Assembly (NCBI GenBank): GCA_002390225.1
Contig: DGOW01000034.1
Location: 1-64,000 of the forward strand
Direction of reading: 5' to 3'
Length of the DNA: 64,000 nt
Source of the DNA: Gemmatimonadales bacterium UBA4456
Lineage (GTDB): Bacteria > Gemmatimonadota > Gemmatimonadetes > Longimicrobiales > Gaopeijiaceae
The notes below the pieces were generated by a model. The model had not been told where the DNA came from. It made no database searches and saw only the letters and a program-made list of their open reading frames with translations. This document shows, in pieces, positions 38,049 through 46,326 of the stretch (within the stretch, counting starts at the first letter, position 1; every line of letters starts with the position of its first letter). Position numbers and translations under genes: made by a program.

Positions 38049-38756
38049 CTACCGCAACCACTCACGCCCCAGCGTATAGAACATCTTCGCTCCGACCCGC
38101 ACTGACATCACGAGCGATCCCGAAATCTTCGAACGCCCCTCTGTCCGGCGCCGGTGTGCGACCTCGATCTCTGCGACCCGCAGTGAAGCTCGCTCGGCCC
38201 GGATCTGCATCTGGAGCGTCCAGCCCCAGTTCCGGTCGTCCATCTCGAGATCAAGCAGGCTCGAAAAGCGAACGGCACGGAACGGCGGGAGGTCGCTGAA
38301 GGATTGGCCAAAGAGCAGTGACACCAGACCCAGCACGATCCAGTTGCCGAGCCGGGCGTGCGGCAGGATCGTGCCCACGTCGCCTTCGACTCCACGCCGA
38401 ACCCCGAGCACCATGTCCGCATCATCATCGACAATGGGGCGCACGAGCCGCCCCAATTCTGCCGGGTCGTCGCTACCATCTGCATCCATGAACGCAATGA
38501 TATCGGGCTGTCTCTCTAATGATGCGAGGTGTCGCATCCCTGCAAGACAGGCCGCACCATATCCGCGCTCAGCTTCGTGAACTACGTGAGCACCACCCTC
38601 CTCCGCCACTTCGGCTGTCCGATCGGTCGATCCATTGTCGGCGACAATCACGACCGAGACCCAGTCGGGGATCGTGCTAAGAATCGGAGGCAACGCGTCC
38701 TCCTCGTTCAGCGCTGGCATGAAAACCGCAACGGAGATCTGGTCGTGACTGTTCAC
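38049..38756 (-). CDS. Glycosyltransferase family 2 (dolichyl-phosphate-mannose-synthase-like)
   Basis: 235 residues from the GTG at 38756, which has GGGAGG immediately upstream. GT-A motifs are clear: PALNEEDALPP, DNGSTDRT, then DADGSDDP (the DxD/DD metal site). A C-terminal helical tail follows. Such enzymes transfer a sugar from a nucleotide sugar to polyprenyl phosphate. The neighbouring GT-C protein would use the lipid-linked sugar, so the two could form a pathway. An extension to 38846 is low-complexity and rejected. Start codons of this gene and the divergent gene are only about 17 bases apart. Confidence 0.85.
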   Translation of the reverse strand: MNSHDQISVAVFMPALNEEDALPPILSTIPDWVSVVIVADNGSTDRTAEVAEEGGAHVVHEAERGYGAACLAGMRHLASLERQPDIIAFMDADGSDDPAELGRLVRPIVDDDADMVLGVRRGVEGDVGTILPHARLGNWIVLGLVSLLFGQSFSDLPPFRAVRFSSLLDLEMDDRNWGWTLQMQIRAERASLRVAEIEVAHRRRTEGRSKISGSLVMSVRVGAKMFYTLGREWLR

Positions 38757-38773
38757 ACGGCCTCCCACAGGTG

Positions 38774-40081
38774 ATGCGCTTCTGGTTGGGGCTGGGTCTG
38801 GTCGAAATTGGCCTGCTGATCGCCTTCGCCTGGACCCCCGTGGCACATCGCTTCCCGTGGCCGGGGCTCCTCCTCCTGGGCATGGCCTTCGCGGCGTACG
38901 CGGCTGCGGCCGGGCTCCTCATTCGAGGACGTAGGGACGACGCGACCGCCGCGCCAGGTGGTACCGACCCTTGGCCAGGACGTGTGATCTGGGGGCTCGC
39001 CGTCGTCGTGCGCCTCGCACTCCTGCCACTTGCCCCAGAACTCTCCGATGACGTCAATCGTTACCTCTGGGACGGGCACGTCCAGGCGGCGGGTGTAAAC
39101 CCGTATGAACATGCGCCCGATGCCTTCGAGGTCTCGGGGTTGAGAACGGGCTATCACCCAGCTATCAACAACCCCTCCGTCTCCACCATCTACCCACCAG
39201 CCGCCCAGCTCGTCTTCCTGCTGATCGCGCTGGCAGGGTCGAGCGTGTTCTTGATGAAGGCGGTGTGGATCGGATGTGATCTTGCAACCGCGTGGGTCCT
39301 CGCCCGAACCGTGCGCGACCGCGGAGGAGACGAGATGCCGGTCCTCCTGCTCTGGCTCTGGTCGCCCCTGCTCCTCGTCGAAGTTGCGTGGAGCGGTCAC
39401 CTGGAATCGCTCGGTCTGCTGGCGCTGGCCCTTACGATCCGGTTCGCCGGGCAAGGACGCGTCCGAGGGGCCTCGGCCGGTGTGGCGCTGGCGATCGCTA
39501 CGCTCACCAAGTTCGCCCCCGCAGCCGCACTTCCGGCTCTGGTCCGACGACAGGGCCTGCCCGCCGCGATCGGCTTCCTCGCAACGGTCGCACTCCTCTA
39601 CCTCCCCTACGCAAGCGCGGGCCAGGCGCTCTTCACCGGACTGCGCACCTACAACGAGCACTGGTGGTTCATGAAGGGAGCATTTGGCGTGCTCGAGTGG
39701 ATCGCAGGTGACCCCGTCAACGCGAGGCGCATGGCCGCCGTCATCGTCTTGAGCGTCATCGGGTGGACGACCTGGAAGTCCATGGAGTTGGACCAGGCGC
39801 TGCTCTGGGTCCTGGGTGTGGGGATGGTGCTCACGCCCACACTGCACCCGTGGTACGTCCTCTGGATGCTCCCGATGGCAGTCCTGCGCCGAAGCCGTCC
39901 ATGGCTGCTCCTAAGCGGCCTCGCATTCACCGGCTACTTCGGGCTCGGGAGCTACCAGGACACCGGCGAGTGGGCTCAGCCCCTGCTCGCGCGCGCGGTA
40001 CTCTGGCTCCCGTTCTTCGCACTGATGCTTTACGAAGCCTGGCGTACCCGATCCAGCGAATCCCATGAGGGCACCTCGTAG
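38774..40081 (+). CDS. Multi-pass GT-C type glycosyltransferase (DUF2029/GT87-like)
   Basis: 435 residues with about 10-12 membrane helices. The conserved acidic loop of GT-C enzymes is LSDDVNRYLWDGHVQ after the first helices, followed by NPYEHAP, SVSTIYPPAAQL and HPWYVLWMLP. Such enzymes transfer sugars from polyprenyl-phosphate donors on the outer face of the inner membrane. The start could be the ATG at 38774 or a GTG three bases earlier. The last 171 bases overlap the 3' end of the opposite-strand glycosyltransferase gene; this protein's C-terminal helix and tail look normal, so its stop is likely the ancestral one. Confidence 0.82.
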   Translation: MRFWLGLGLVEIGLLIAFAWTPVAHRFPWPGLLLLGMAFAAYAAAAGLLIRGRRDDATAAPGGTDPWPGRVIWGLAVVVRLALLPLAPELSDDVNRYLWDGHVQAAGVNPYEHAPDAFEVSGLRTGYHPAINNPSVSTIYPPAAQLVFLLIALAGSSVFLMKAVWIGCDLATAWVLARTVRDRGGDEMPVLLLWLWSPLLLVEVAWSGHLESLGLLALALTIRFAGQGRVRGASAGVALAIATLTKFAPAAALPALVRRQGLPAAIGFLATVALLYLPYASAGQALFTGLRTYNEHWWFMKGAFGVLEWIAGDPVNARRMAAVIVLSVIGWTTWKSMELDQALLWVLGVGMVLTPTLHPWYVLWMLPMAVLRRSRPWLLLSGLAFTGYFGLGSYQDTGEWAQPLLARAVLWLPFFALMLYEAWRTRSSESHEGTS

Positions 40082-41500
40082 CGCGGGTATGCCAAGCCCC
40101 GTATAGCCGGACAGGAAGAGGAGAATGAACGGGATCTGCCCCCAGTACGCACCCCGAATCGCTGCAACGAGGTAGGCGGTCATGAGGACCGCCATGGCCC
40201 CCTTGAGAAGGGCGTCCAGGGGGACGCGAACGGCCGCGTAGCGGTCGCGCCTGCGATCACCTCGCTTAGGCGTGCGCTCGAACGGGTCACCCGTCCGGCC
40301 CAGACCGCGAAATACGGCGCGAGAGACCGGCACCGAGAGGCCGATCCCCAGCGCTAGCGTCTTCAGTACGCTACGGAACCGACCCTGCCGAAGCCGGCCT
40401 CGACGCTCACCCGCGGCCCAGTAGAACACACCGAAGGGCATTGTCGCTGCGGCAAAAAGCAGGAGATCTAGTCCGAGCAGGTGGTCCAGTTCGAGCGCCC
40501 GACGGGCAACGGCCGATGGGAACAGGAGGAAGGCGAGCCCCCAGGTGAGCGGATGTGCAAAATGGCCGAAGAGGTGCACGAGGGCCTCGAGCTTTACCGG
40601 CACCGGCAGCCGGGATCGCAGCAGCCGGGGCAGAATCTTCCGTCCCGTCTGCACCCCGCCCTGTGCCCATCGACGCTGCTGGACCTCGAGCGCCGACACC
40701 GTCGCCGGGATCTCTGCGGGTACGGCGACGTCGTCCAGGTAGACGAACCGCCAGCCGGCGAGCTGCGCCCGGTAGCTCAGGTCCAGGTCCTCCGTGAGCG
40801 TGTCCGCCTCCCATCCGCCCGCCTCATTCATACAGCTCCGTCGCCAGAGCCCGGCCGTTCCATTGAAGTTGAAGAAGCGGCCACCCCGATAACGCCCTCC
40901 CTGTTCGTACAGGAAGTGCCCGTCGAGCAGATACGACTGGGCCTCGGTGAGCCAGTTCTCTTCGCGGTTGAGGTGACTCCATGCCGCCTGAACCATGCCC
41001 ACTGTCGGATCCTGCATCGGTGAGAGGAGCTCACGAAGGACATGCGGGCCCGGCACGAAATCAGCATCGAAGATCAGAAGGAAGTCACCGTTGGCGTCTC
41101 TGGTCCCGGCACGCAGGGCTCCTGCCTTGAAACCGTTCCGGCCTTCTCTCCGCACGTGCTTGACGTTGAGCCCTCGATCTCTCCAGGCGAGAACCCGCTG
41201 CTCGACGAGCCCCAACGTTTCGTCGTCCGAGTCGTCGAGGACCTGGATCTCGAGCAGCTCCGACGGATAGTCGAGCGAGCAGGCAGCATCGATGGCTTGG
41301 CCCGCAACCGCGTACTCGTTGTACATCGGCAACTGCACGGTGACCGCCGGCAGCGACGCTTCCGGCCATGGTGCCCGAATCTCCTCGCGCCGCCTCCGAG
41401 CGAGCAGGAGAAGGTGCGTCCGATGAGCGGCGAACGGGATGAGGAAGGCAAAGATCAGCGCCGTCAGCGCTATGACGAGAACGGCGATGGACTCAGACAT
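39911..41500 (-). CDS. Processive-type family 2 glycosyltransferase, cellulose-synthase-like, membrane
   Basis: 529 residues. One N-terminal helix, then a GT-A domain with VQLPMYNE, LDDSDDET, DADFVPGP, TEDLDLSYR and QQRRWAQGG, the D, DxD, TED and QxxRW set of processive or CSLC-like synthases. Four to five C-terminal helices follow. The family-like part ends near IPALRGALMG, almost exactly where the convergent gene's stop lies. The final 56 residues are encoded antisense to the last helix of the neighbour and look non-homologous, indicating stop-codon loss and extension. Confidence 0.85.
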   Translation of the reverse strand: MSESIAVLVIALTALIFAFLIPFAAHRTHLLLLARRRREEIRAPWPEASLPAVTVQLPMYNEYAVAGQAIDAACSLDYPSELLEIQVLDDSDDETLGLVEQRVLAWRDRGLNVKHVRREGRNGFKAGALRAGTRDANGDFLLIFDADFVPGPHVLRELLSPMQDPTVGMVQAAWSHLNREENWLTEAQSYLLDGHFLYEQGGRYRGGRFFNFNGTAGLWRRSCMNEAGGWEADTLTEDLDLSYRAQLAGWRFVYLDDVAVPAEIPATVSALEVQQRRWAQGGVQTGRKILPRLLRSRLPVPVKLEALVHLFGHFAHPLTWGLAFLLFPSAVARRALELDHLLGLDLLLFAAATMPFGVFYWAAGERRGRLRQGRFRSVLKTLALGIGLSVPVSRAVFRGLGRTGDPFERTPKRGDRRRDRYAAVRVPLDALLKGAMAVLMTAYLVAAIRGAYWGQIPFILLFLSGYTGLGIPALRGALMGFAGSGTPGFVKHQCEEREPEYRAREQGLSPLAGVLVAPEPEVAGECEAA

Positions 41501-41627
41501 ATATCCCCCCGACCCTTCCTTTGGACCGGCGGTACCGGTGACGTGGACGGGTCGGTCGGAGGATCATCAAATCTGGAAAGACCTGGTCTTCGCTGTCTCG
41601 GACGTCTGAGGAAGGAGAGCGTAAACC

Positions 41628-41732
41628 ATGCCCTCGCGAAAGACGCGAGCCACCACGGTACGCAACCCCTCCCCAAATCCACTACTTCCCTGCGACATTG
41701 CAGGCCCATTCATGACCATTCCTGACCCTTGA
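41628..41732 (+). CDS. Possible 34-codon leader ORF before the aminotransferase gene
   Basis: An ATG with GGAG ten bases upstream opens a 34-codon frame that ends 10 bases before the aminotransferase GTG, its stop falling next to that gene's ribosome site. Its start region contains a perfect 6-bp hairpin (ctcgcg/cgcgag, 41633-41649). There is no codon run typical of attenuation leaders. Weak candidate in a 242-base gap that otherwise holds nothing I recognise. Confidence 0.2.
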   Translation: MPSRKTRATTVRNPSPNPLLPCDIAGPFMTIPDP

Positions 41733-41742
41733 GAGGTGTCCC

Positions 41743-43233
41743 GTGGCCGGTGTCCTTGATCAGCTCGAAGCCATCCGTGCTCAGGCAGGTGCGATTCGTA
41801 CGACAGGCCTCGACAACGATACCGTTTGTAATTTCGTGTCACGCGACCCCGAGCTCATGGAGGCGATCAATGCCGCGACCGAGGAGTTCGAGGTCCTGAA
41901 CCGTGAATTCCCCGAGCTCATGAAGCTGGGTGAAGTCGAACAGGTCGAGGCGATCGAAGAGCACCTCGTGAACTTCTACGCCGACGACACGGTGAACCCG
42001 TATGTGTCGATGGCCGCTCGGGGGCCATGGGTCGTGACAACCAAGGGTGCAGTTCTGCACGACAACGGCGGGTACGGGATGCTGGGCTTCGGGCACCTGC
42101 CCCAGCCCATTGTAGATGCGATGACGAAGCCGCAGGTCATGGCCAACGTCATGACACCGAGCTTCTCGCAGCTGCGTCTCTCGGAGGCGTTGAGCCGCGA
42201 AATTGGCCAGACCCGCGAGGGCGGTTGTCCTTTCTCGCATTTCGTCGCGATGAACTCGGGTTCCGAGTCGGTGTCAGTGGCCGCGCGCATCTCCGACGTG
42301 AACGCAAAGCTGATGACCGACGAAGGTGGTCGTCACGCTGGAAAGCATGTCGCCAAGATGTCGCTCGCCGGAGGCTTTCACGGCCGTACGGGTCGACCGG
42401 CTGCGTTCTCGGACTCGACCGGCGGCTCGTACCACAAGTACCTAGCAACCTTCCGCAACGAATGCCTGCTGACCGTCGAGCCCAACGACGTCGAGGGGCT
42501 CCGCGAGCACTTCAAGCGAGCGGATGCCGAGGGTTACTTCATCGAGGCCTTCTTCATCGAGCCCGTCATGGGTGAAGGCAACCCGGGCGTGGCGATCACT
42601 CCCGAGTTCTACGGGACGGCCCGCGAGCTGACGAAGGTCCATGGAACGATCTTGCTCGTCGACTCGATCCAGGCAGGACTGAGGTCCACGGGATACCTGT
42701 CGGCCATCGACACCCCGGGGTTCCAGGACCTCGAGGCCCCGGACATGGAGACGTACTCCAAGGCGCTCAACGCCGGACAGTATCCGCTTTCGATCCTGGC
42801 GATGACCCCGGCCACGGCCGACCTGTACCGGAAAGGCATCTACGGCAACACGATGACCGCGAACCCACGTGCCATGGACATCGGTACCGCGGTGCTCAAG
42901 ATGGTCACACCAGAGATCCGCCAGAACATCGTGGATCGTGGACACGAGTTCGTCGAAAAATTCGAGGCGCTCGGTGAGGAGTTGGACGGTGCCATCACCA
43001 AGGTCGAGGGCACGGGCCTCCTGTTCTCCTGTGAACTCGATCCGCGTTTCAAAGCGTACGGTACGGACAGCTCCGAGGAGTTCATGCGGATGCAGGGGAT
43101 CGGCGTGATCCACGGTGGTGAGAACTCGCTCCGATTCACACCACACTTCAAGGTGACCTCGGCGGAAGTCGATCTGATCATCGATCACGTTCGCAACGCC
43201 GTCCTGAACGGGCCTCAGGCGGCTCACAGCTGA
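41743..43233 (+). CDS. Class-III PLP-dependent aminotransferase
   Basis: 496 residues from a GTG preceded by GAGAGG. Motifs: NSGSESVSVA (phosphate site), GGFHGRT, LLVDSIQAG (Asp307) and the Schiff-base lysine Lys340 in TYSKALNAG. An N-terminal extension of about 90 residues precedes the usual core. Class-III enzymes act on omega-amino groups or similar (ornithine, lysine, GABA). The exact substrate is not evident, and the SIQAG in place of the usual E-Q-T-G-x-GR-T-G motif marks it as a divergent subgroup, lysine 6-aminotransferase-like at best. Confidence 0.85.
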   Translation: MAGVLDQLEAIRAQAGAIRTTGLDNDTVCNFVSRDPELMEAINAATEEFEVLNREFPELMKLGEVEQVEAIEEHLVNFYADDTVNPYVSMAARGPWVVTTKGAVLHDNGGYGMLGFGHLPQPIVDAMTKPQVMANVMTPSFSQLRLSEALSREIGQTREGGCPFSHFVAMNSGSESVSVAARISDVNAKLMTDEGGRHAGKHVAKMSLAGGFHGRTGRPAAFSDSTGGSYHKYLATFRNECLLTVEPNDVEGLREHFKRADAEGYFIEAFFIEPVMGEGNPGVAITPEFYGTARELTKVHGTILLVDSIQAGLRSTGYLSAIDTPGFQDLEAPDMETYSKALNAGQYPLSILAMTPATADLYRKGIYGNTMTANPRAMDIGTAVLKMVTPEIRQNIVDRGHEFVEKFEALGEELDGAITKVEGTGLLFSCELDPRFKAYGTDSSEEFMRMQGIGVIHGGENSLRFTPHFKVTSAEVDLIIDHVRNAVLNGPQAAHS

Positions 43234-43312
43234 CCAGTTCGGAATCAGACGAGGCCGTAGCATCTATTCCAGCGTCTCTACCACACTGACGGGCTCAACG
43301 CCACCGACCTCG

Positions 43313-44464
43313 ATGTCTGCAGTTCGCCTCATCGCGCTTGCCTTCACCATCGTTCTGGCGGCATGTGCGACTCAGGTACGGTACGAGTCGATTTCGGTCG
43401 TGCCCACTCTTCCGGCGGGCATTCAGGCGTCGGTATATCTGGTCGGGGACGCCGGCATCCAGAGCCCGGGCCGAGACTCTGTTCTCGCCCACCTGGAGCG
43501 AGACCTGGCTCGCCAAGAAACAGAGGCACCGGACGCATCTCGCGTCGTTCTCTTCCTGGGCGACAACATCTACGACCTCGGAGCCCGCGAAGCCTTCCGC
43601 GAAGAGGACCTTGCAAAGCTCTCGCCTCAACTCGAGGCCACCCGGGGGGCGTCCAATTCACGGGCCTTCTTCCTGCCCGGGAATCACGACTGGGCCAAGG
43701 GCGCGGACGACGCTCGAGCGCGTGAGTCGATACGTCTGCAGCAGGCGTGGCTCTACGAGCTAGCACCCGACTCCAGCGCACGTCTCCTTCCTGCGCATGG
43801 TTGCCCCGGCCCCGAGCGGGTCGACGTCGTCGCCGGGGTCACCGTGCTCCTCATCGACACGGAGTGGCTGCTCCGAGTTCCGGACGACGACTGCGGTGGC
43901 GAGGACCGCTTCTACGAGCGACTGACCGACCTGCTGCGGGCTCATGCAGGCGACCGCGTCATTCTGGCCGCACATCATCCCGCCACAACCGGGGGACCGC
44001 ACGGCGGCAACGTCTCGGGGCTTCAGCGAGGGCCCTTCATTCAGTATCTGGCAATCAAAGCCGGGCTCAGCGTACAGGATCTCGCATCCGCTCGGTACAC
44101 GCATATGCTGTCCAGGCTCAGCCACGCAATCCGTACAAGCGGAGTGCGTCCACTTGGGTTCGCGGCGGGGCATGATCATTCGCTCCAGGTCATTGGGATG
44201 ACCGGCGACGGAGCTCCCGTCTGGCAGCTCGTCAGCGGATCCGCATCGAAGTCCAACCGGGCCAAGCGGGTCGACGGGACCCGATACGCGACCGAATACC
44301 ATGGGTACATGCGGATCGATTTCACGCGATCGACGAGCCACCTGACGGTCTATTCTCAAACGGGTCCGGAGACCTCGATCCGTGCTGTATTCTCGTGCGA
44401 ACTGCCACGGAACGCGGCATCGAGCACGGCCTGCCCCGAGGCTCCTCTGGTAGTCGAGCGATGA
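43313..44464 (+). CDS. Metallophosphoesterase lipoprotein
   Basis: 383 residues with lipobox VLAAC (Cys18). Calcineurin-like motifs: VGDAG (Asp46), LGDNIYDLG (83-90), PGNHDWAKG (122-130), AAHHPATTGGPHGG and GHDHS. The spacing is like purple-acid-phosphatase-type extracytoplasmic enzymes. It is coupled by an ATGA overlap to the next gene. Likely acts in the periplasm on phosphoesters; substrate unknown. Confidence 0.85.
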   Translation: MSAVRLIALAFTIVLAACATQVRYESISVVPTLPAGIQASVYLVGDAGIQSPGRDSVLAHLERDLARQETEAPDASRVVLFLGDNIYDLGAREAFREEDLAKLSPQLEATRGASNSRAFFLPGNHDWAKGADDARARESIRLQQAWLYELAPDSSARLLPAHGCPGPERVDVVAGVTVLLIDTEWLLRVPDDDCGGEDRFYERLTDLLRAHAGDRVILAAHHPATTGGPHGGNVSGLQRGPFIQYLAIKAGLSVQDLASARYTHMLSRLSHAIRTSGVRPLGFAAGHDHSLQVIGMTGDGAPVWQLVSGSASKSNRAKRVDGTRYATEYHGYMRIDFTRSTSHLTVYSQTGPETSIRAVFSCELPRNAASSTACPEAPLVVER

Positions 44465-44970
44465 CTGTTCCCGGCACGAGGGTTGGAGCATGGGGGACGG
44501 TCCTTGCGGTTGCTGTGCTGCTAAACCCTGCCCCGGTGGGCGCGCAGTTCAGCCATCCTTGCGACTGGGTCTGTGGCGCCACTCTGGCCCTCGACAGCTA
44601 CGTAGTAGCCTCGGGCACAGCCGCCGCCGCTGGACGTTCCATAGGTGGCTTCTCGCGGGTCAGCCAAGGCCTGATCTCATGGGGGTCAGGCTTCACGATG
44701 ACCACGGCCGCAGGCCTGGCGCTACAAGGCAACGGCGACCGCCAACGAAGAGCGATCTATGGCGGCGCGCTCGGCGGTGCCGCGGGTGGGCTGATTGGCC
44801 TGGCACTGGAGTCCGCCATCGGCGAGAGCACGCACGCTACCCGACTGTCGTCCTCCCTGATTGGGGCCGGGCTCGGTGTGCTCGCCGGAGGACTCATCGG
44901 AGCGGTCACGCTCGACGGGATCGCCGAATCGGGCACGGCCCCCCTCTTCTCCATTCGAGTGTCTCGGTAG
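44461..44970 (+). CDS. Exported glycine-zipper-like protein, unknown function
   Basis: 169 residues from the ATG at 44461 that overlaps the preceding stop (ATGA). Signal peptide (about 1-29, VGAQF). Two Gly/Ala-rich hydrophobic segments with small-xxx-small spacing (YGGALGGAAGGLIGLALE and IGAGLGVLAGGLIGAV) suggest membrane-embedded glycine zippers. Two cysteines near the mature N-terminus (PCDWVCG) could form a disulfide. An upstream start at 44395 is rejected because it lies within the phosphoesterase gene. Confidence 0.65.
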   Translation: MTVPGTRVGAWGTVLAVAVLLNPAPVGAQFSHPCDWVCGATLALDSYVVASGTAAAAGRSIGGFSRVSQGLISWGSGFTMTTAAGLALQGNGDRQRRAIYGGALGGAAGGLIGLALESAIGESTHATRLSSSLIGAGLGVLAGGLIGAVTLDGIAESGTAPLFSIRVSR

Positions 44971-44980
44971 CGGGGGCTCG

Positions 44981-45859
44981 GTGACACCTGAAACGCAAAT
45001 CCTGACCTCGACCGAGTGGCAAGCGCGTGCCGAGGCCCATCTCGAACGCGTGCAGCAGTGGACGCTCCCCCACAAGGAGCGTCGCTCTCGCCGCGAACTG
45101 CACCCGGTGCTCGACTTCCTGTTCACGTACTACATGTACTCGCCGAGGAAGCTCGAGACCTGGCACCCTGCTCCGTCGGAATCCATCGCGGACTCGCCAG
45201 CCGCTCGAGAGCAGTTCGGTCCACCGGAGTACAGCGCCGCTGACGGCGCGATCACGAGAGACCCAGGCATGCTGTCAAGCGAGATGCACGATCGGTTGAC
45301 GTCGGTCGTGACCGTTCTTGGTGTGACGCAGAGTCGAACCGCAAACTTCGGATGTTACGGGGTGCACGAGTGGGCGATGGTCTACGGCGGCCATGACCTG
45401 CGCCACGTCGAGACCACCCCACTCCGGCTGTCCCAGGCAGAGGTCGACAGCTTTGTCGAGAGCCGACCCGTGGCATGCAGCCACTTCGATGCGTATCGCT
45501 TTTTTGCCCCCGATGCGAAGCCGATGAACCGCATCGAACTCGACTGGTCCACCCGCCACGAGTTGGAGCAACCCGGCTGCATCCACGCCAACATGGACCT
45601 ATATCGCTGGGCGTACACCTCGATGCCCTGGATCGGGAGCGATCTTCTGATGGACTGCTTCGAACTGGCTACGGCGCTGAGGGTGCTCGACATGCAGGCC
45701 AGCCCCTACGATCTGCGAGACCTCGGCTTCGAGCCCGTTCAGGTCGAGACGCCAAAAGGCCGACAAGACTACCAGCGTCGCCAGAGAGACCTCAGTGAGC
45801 GTGCAGCGACCCTTCGTGCAACGCTCATCGAGGCAATCGAGGATGTGCTCCCGGCCTAG
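44981..45859 (+). CDS. Conserved protein often labelled '3-methyladenine DNA glycosylase', function unproven
   Basis: 292 residues from a GTG after GGGGG, ten bases downstream of the previous stop. The N-terminal pattern EWQARAEAHLERVQQWTLPHKERR...HPVLDFLFTYY matches a family, common in Actinobacteria, that databases label as 3-methyladenine DNA glycosylase. I see no helix-hairpin-helix-Gly/Pro-Asp motif of AlkA, nor Tag or AAG motifs. Conserved features here are LFTYYxxxPxxLxxWHP, NFGCYGxHEWAMVY and SHFDAYRFF. Its stop shares a CTAG palindrome with the convergent OsmC-like gene. Confidence 0.75.
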   Translation: MTPETQILTSTEWQARAEAHLERVQQWTLPHKERRSRRELHPVLDFLFTYYMYSPRKLETWHPAPSESIADSPAAREQFGPPEYSAADGAITRDPGMLSSEMHDRLTSVVTVLGVTQSRTANFGCYGVHEWAMVYGGHDLRHVETTPLRLSQAEVDSFVESRPVACSHFDAYRFFAPDAKPMNRIELDWSTRHELEQPGCIHANMDLYRWAYTSMPWIGSDLLMDCFELATALRVLDMQASPYDLRDLGFEPVQVETPKGRQDYQRRQRDLSERAATLRATLIEAIEDVLPA

Positions 45860-46326
45860 CCCTCGACGAACTCCACCGACCAGTTGACCTCAACCGAGTT
45901 CTTGAGGCTCCGCGCGGTCGGGCACTTGTCTACGTGGGTGGCCAGAGCCCGGTCGACCTTCTCCCGATCGGCACCTTCCGGAAGCCGTATCGAGTAATGC
46001 ACGTCGATGCGCCTCAGGAGGATGATCCGATCTACCACCTCGTTCCTGCCTTCCGCCGTGCAGCTGATATCTCCGCTCGGCACTGCGATCTCGCGCACCT
46101 CCAGTGCGCCATTGAGTGTCCCGAGTAGTCAGCCGGCGGCTGCTGCGACCAGATAGTCGACCGGCAGCGGAAGATCGGGCTGGGAGTCGAGGCGGTAATG
46201 CGCCTTGATCGGTCCATGCACGCCGAATTCCAACATGGTCCCGTCCTCCAGCGTCCCCCGGCGGTGCAGCCCGTCGACCTTGTCGACCTTCGCGCGAGCA
46301 ACATACAGCGGTTCTGTGTCATTCAT
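45856..46326 (-). CDS. OsmC-like thiol/selenol peroxidase, probable selenoprotein (in-frame UGA = Sec66)
   Basis: OsmC/Ohr-family proteins reduce peroxides with two cysteines. Reading through one TGA at 46131-46129 gives a complete 156-residue OsmC protein. The first half ends PLPVDYLVAAAAG, the TGA follows, then LLGTLNGALEVREI continues the family pattern (compare ...LLAALGGC...), and the resolving residue is Cys135 in DKCPTARSL. The TGA therefore sits exactly where the peroxidatic Cys belongs. A SECIS-like hairpin follows at the right distance. OsmC-like selenoproteins have been reported in marine metagenome selenoproteomes. Start chosen at the ATG at 46326 (ATGAATGA overlap with the upstream small gene); ATG 46338 is an alternative. 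The rival reading is a nonsense mutation or base error. SelA/SelB/tRNA-Sec are not in the window. Confidence 0.65.
46090..46116 (-). promoter_or_regulatory. Bacterial SECIS-like hairpin downstream of the in-frame UGA
   Basis: On the mRNA (minus strand): CUC, bulge AAUG, GCGCAC, loop UGGAG, GUGCGC, GAG. The upper stem is 6 perfect bp and the lower 3 bp pair across a one-sided bulge. The apical loop starts 25 nt after the UGA and has G at its second position. This fits the general bacterial SECIS description (loop 16-37 nt from UGA, short upper stem, G among the first two loop bases). Confidence 0.55.
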
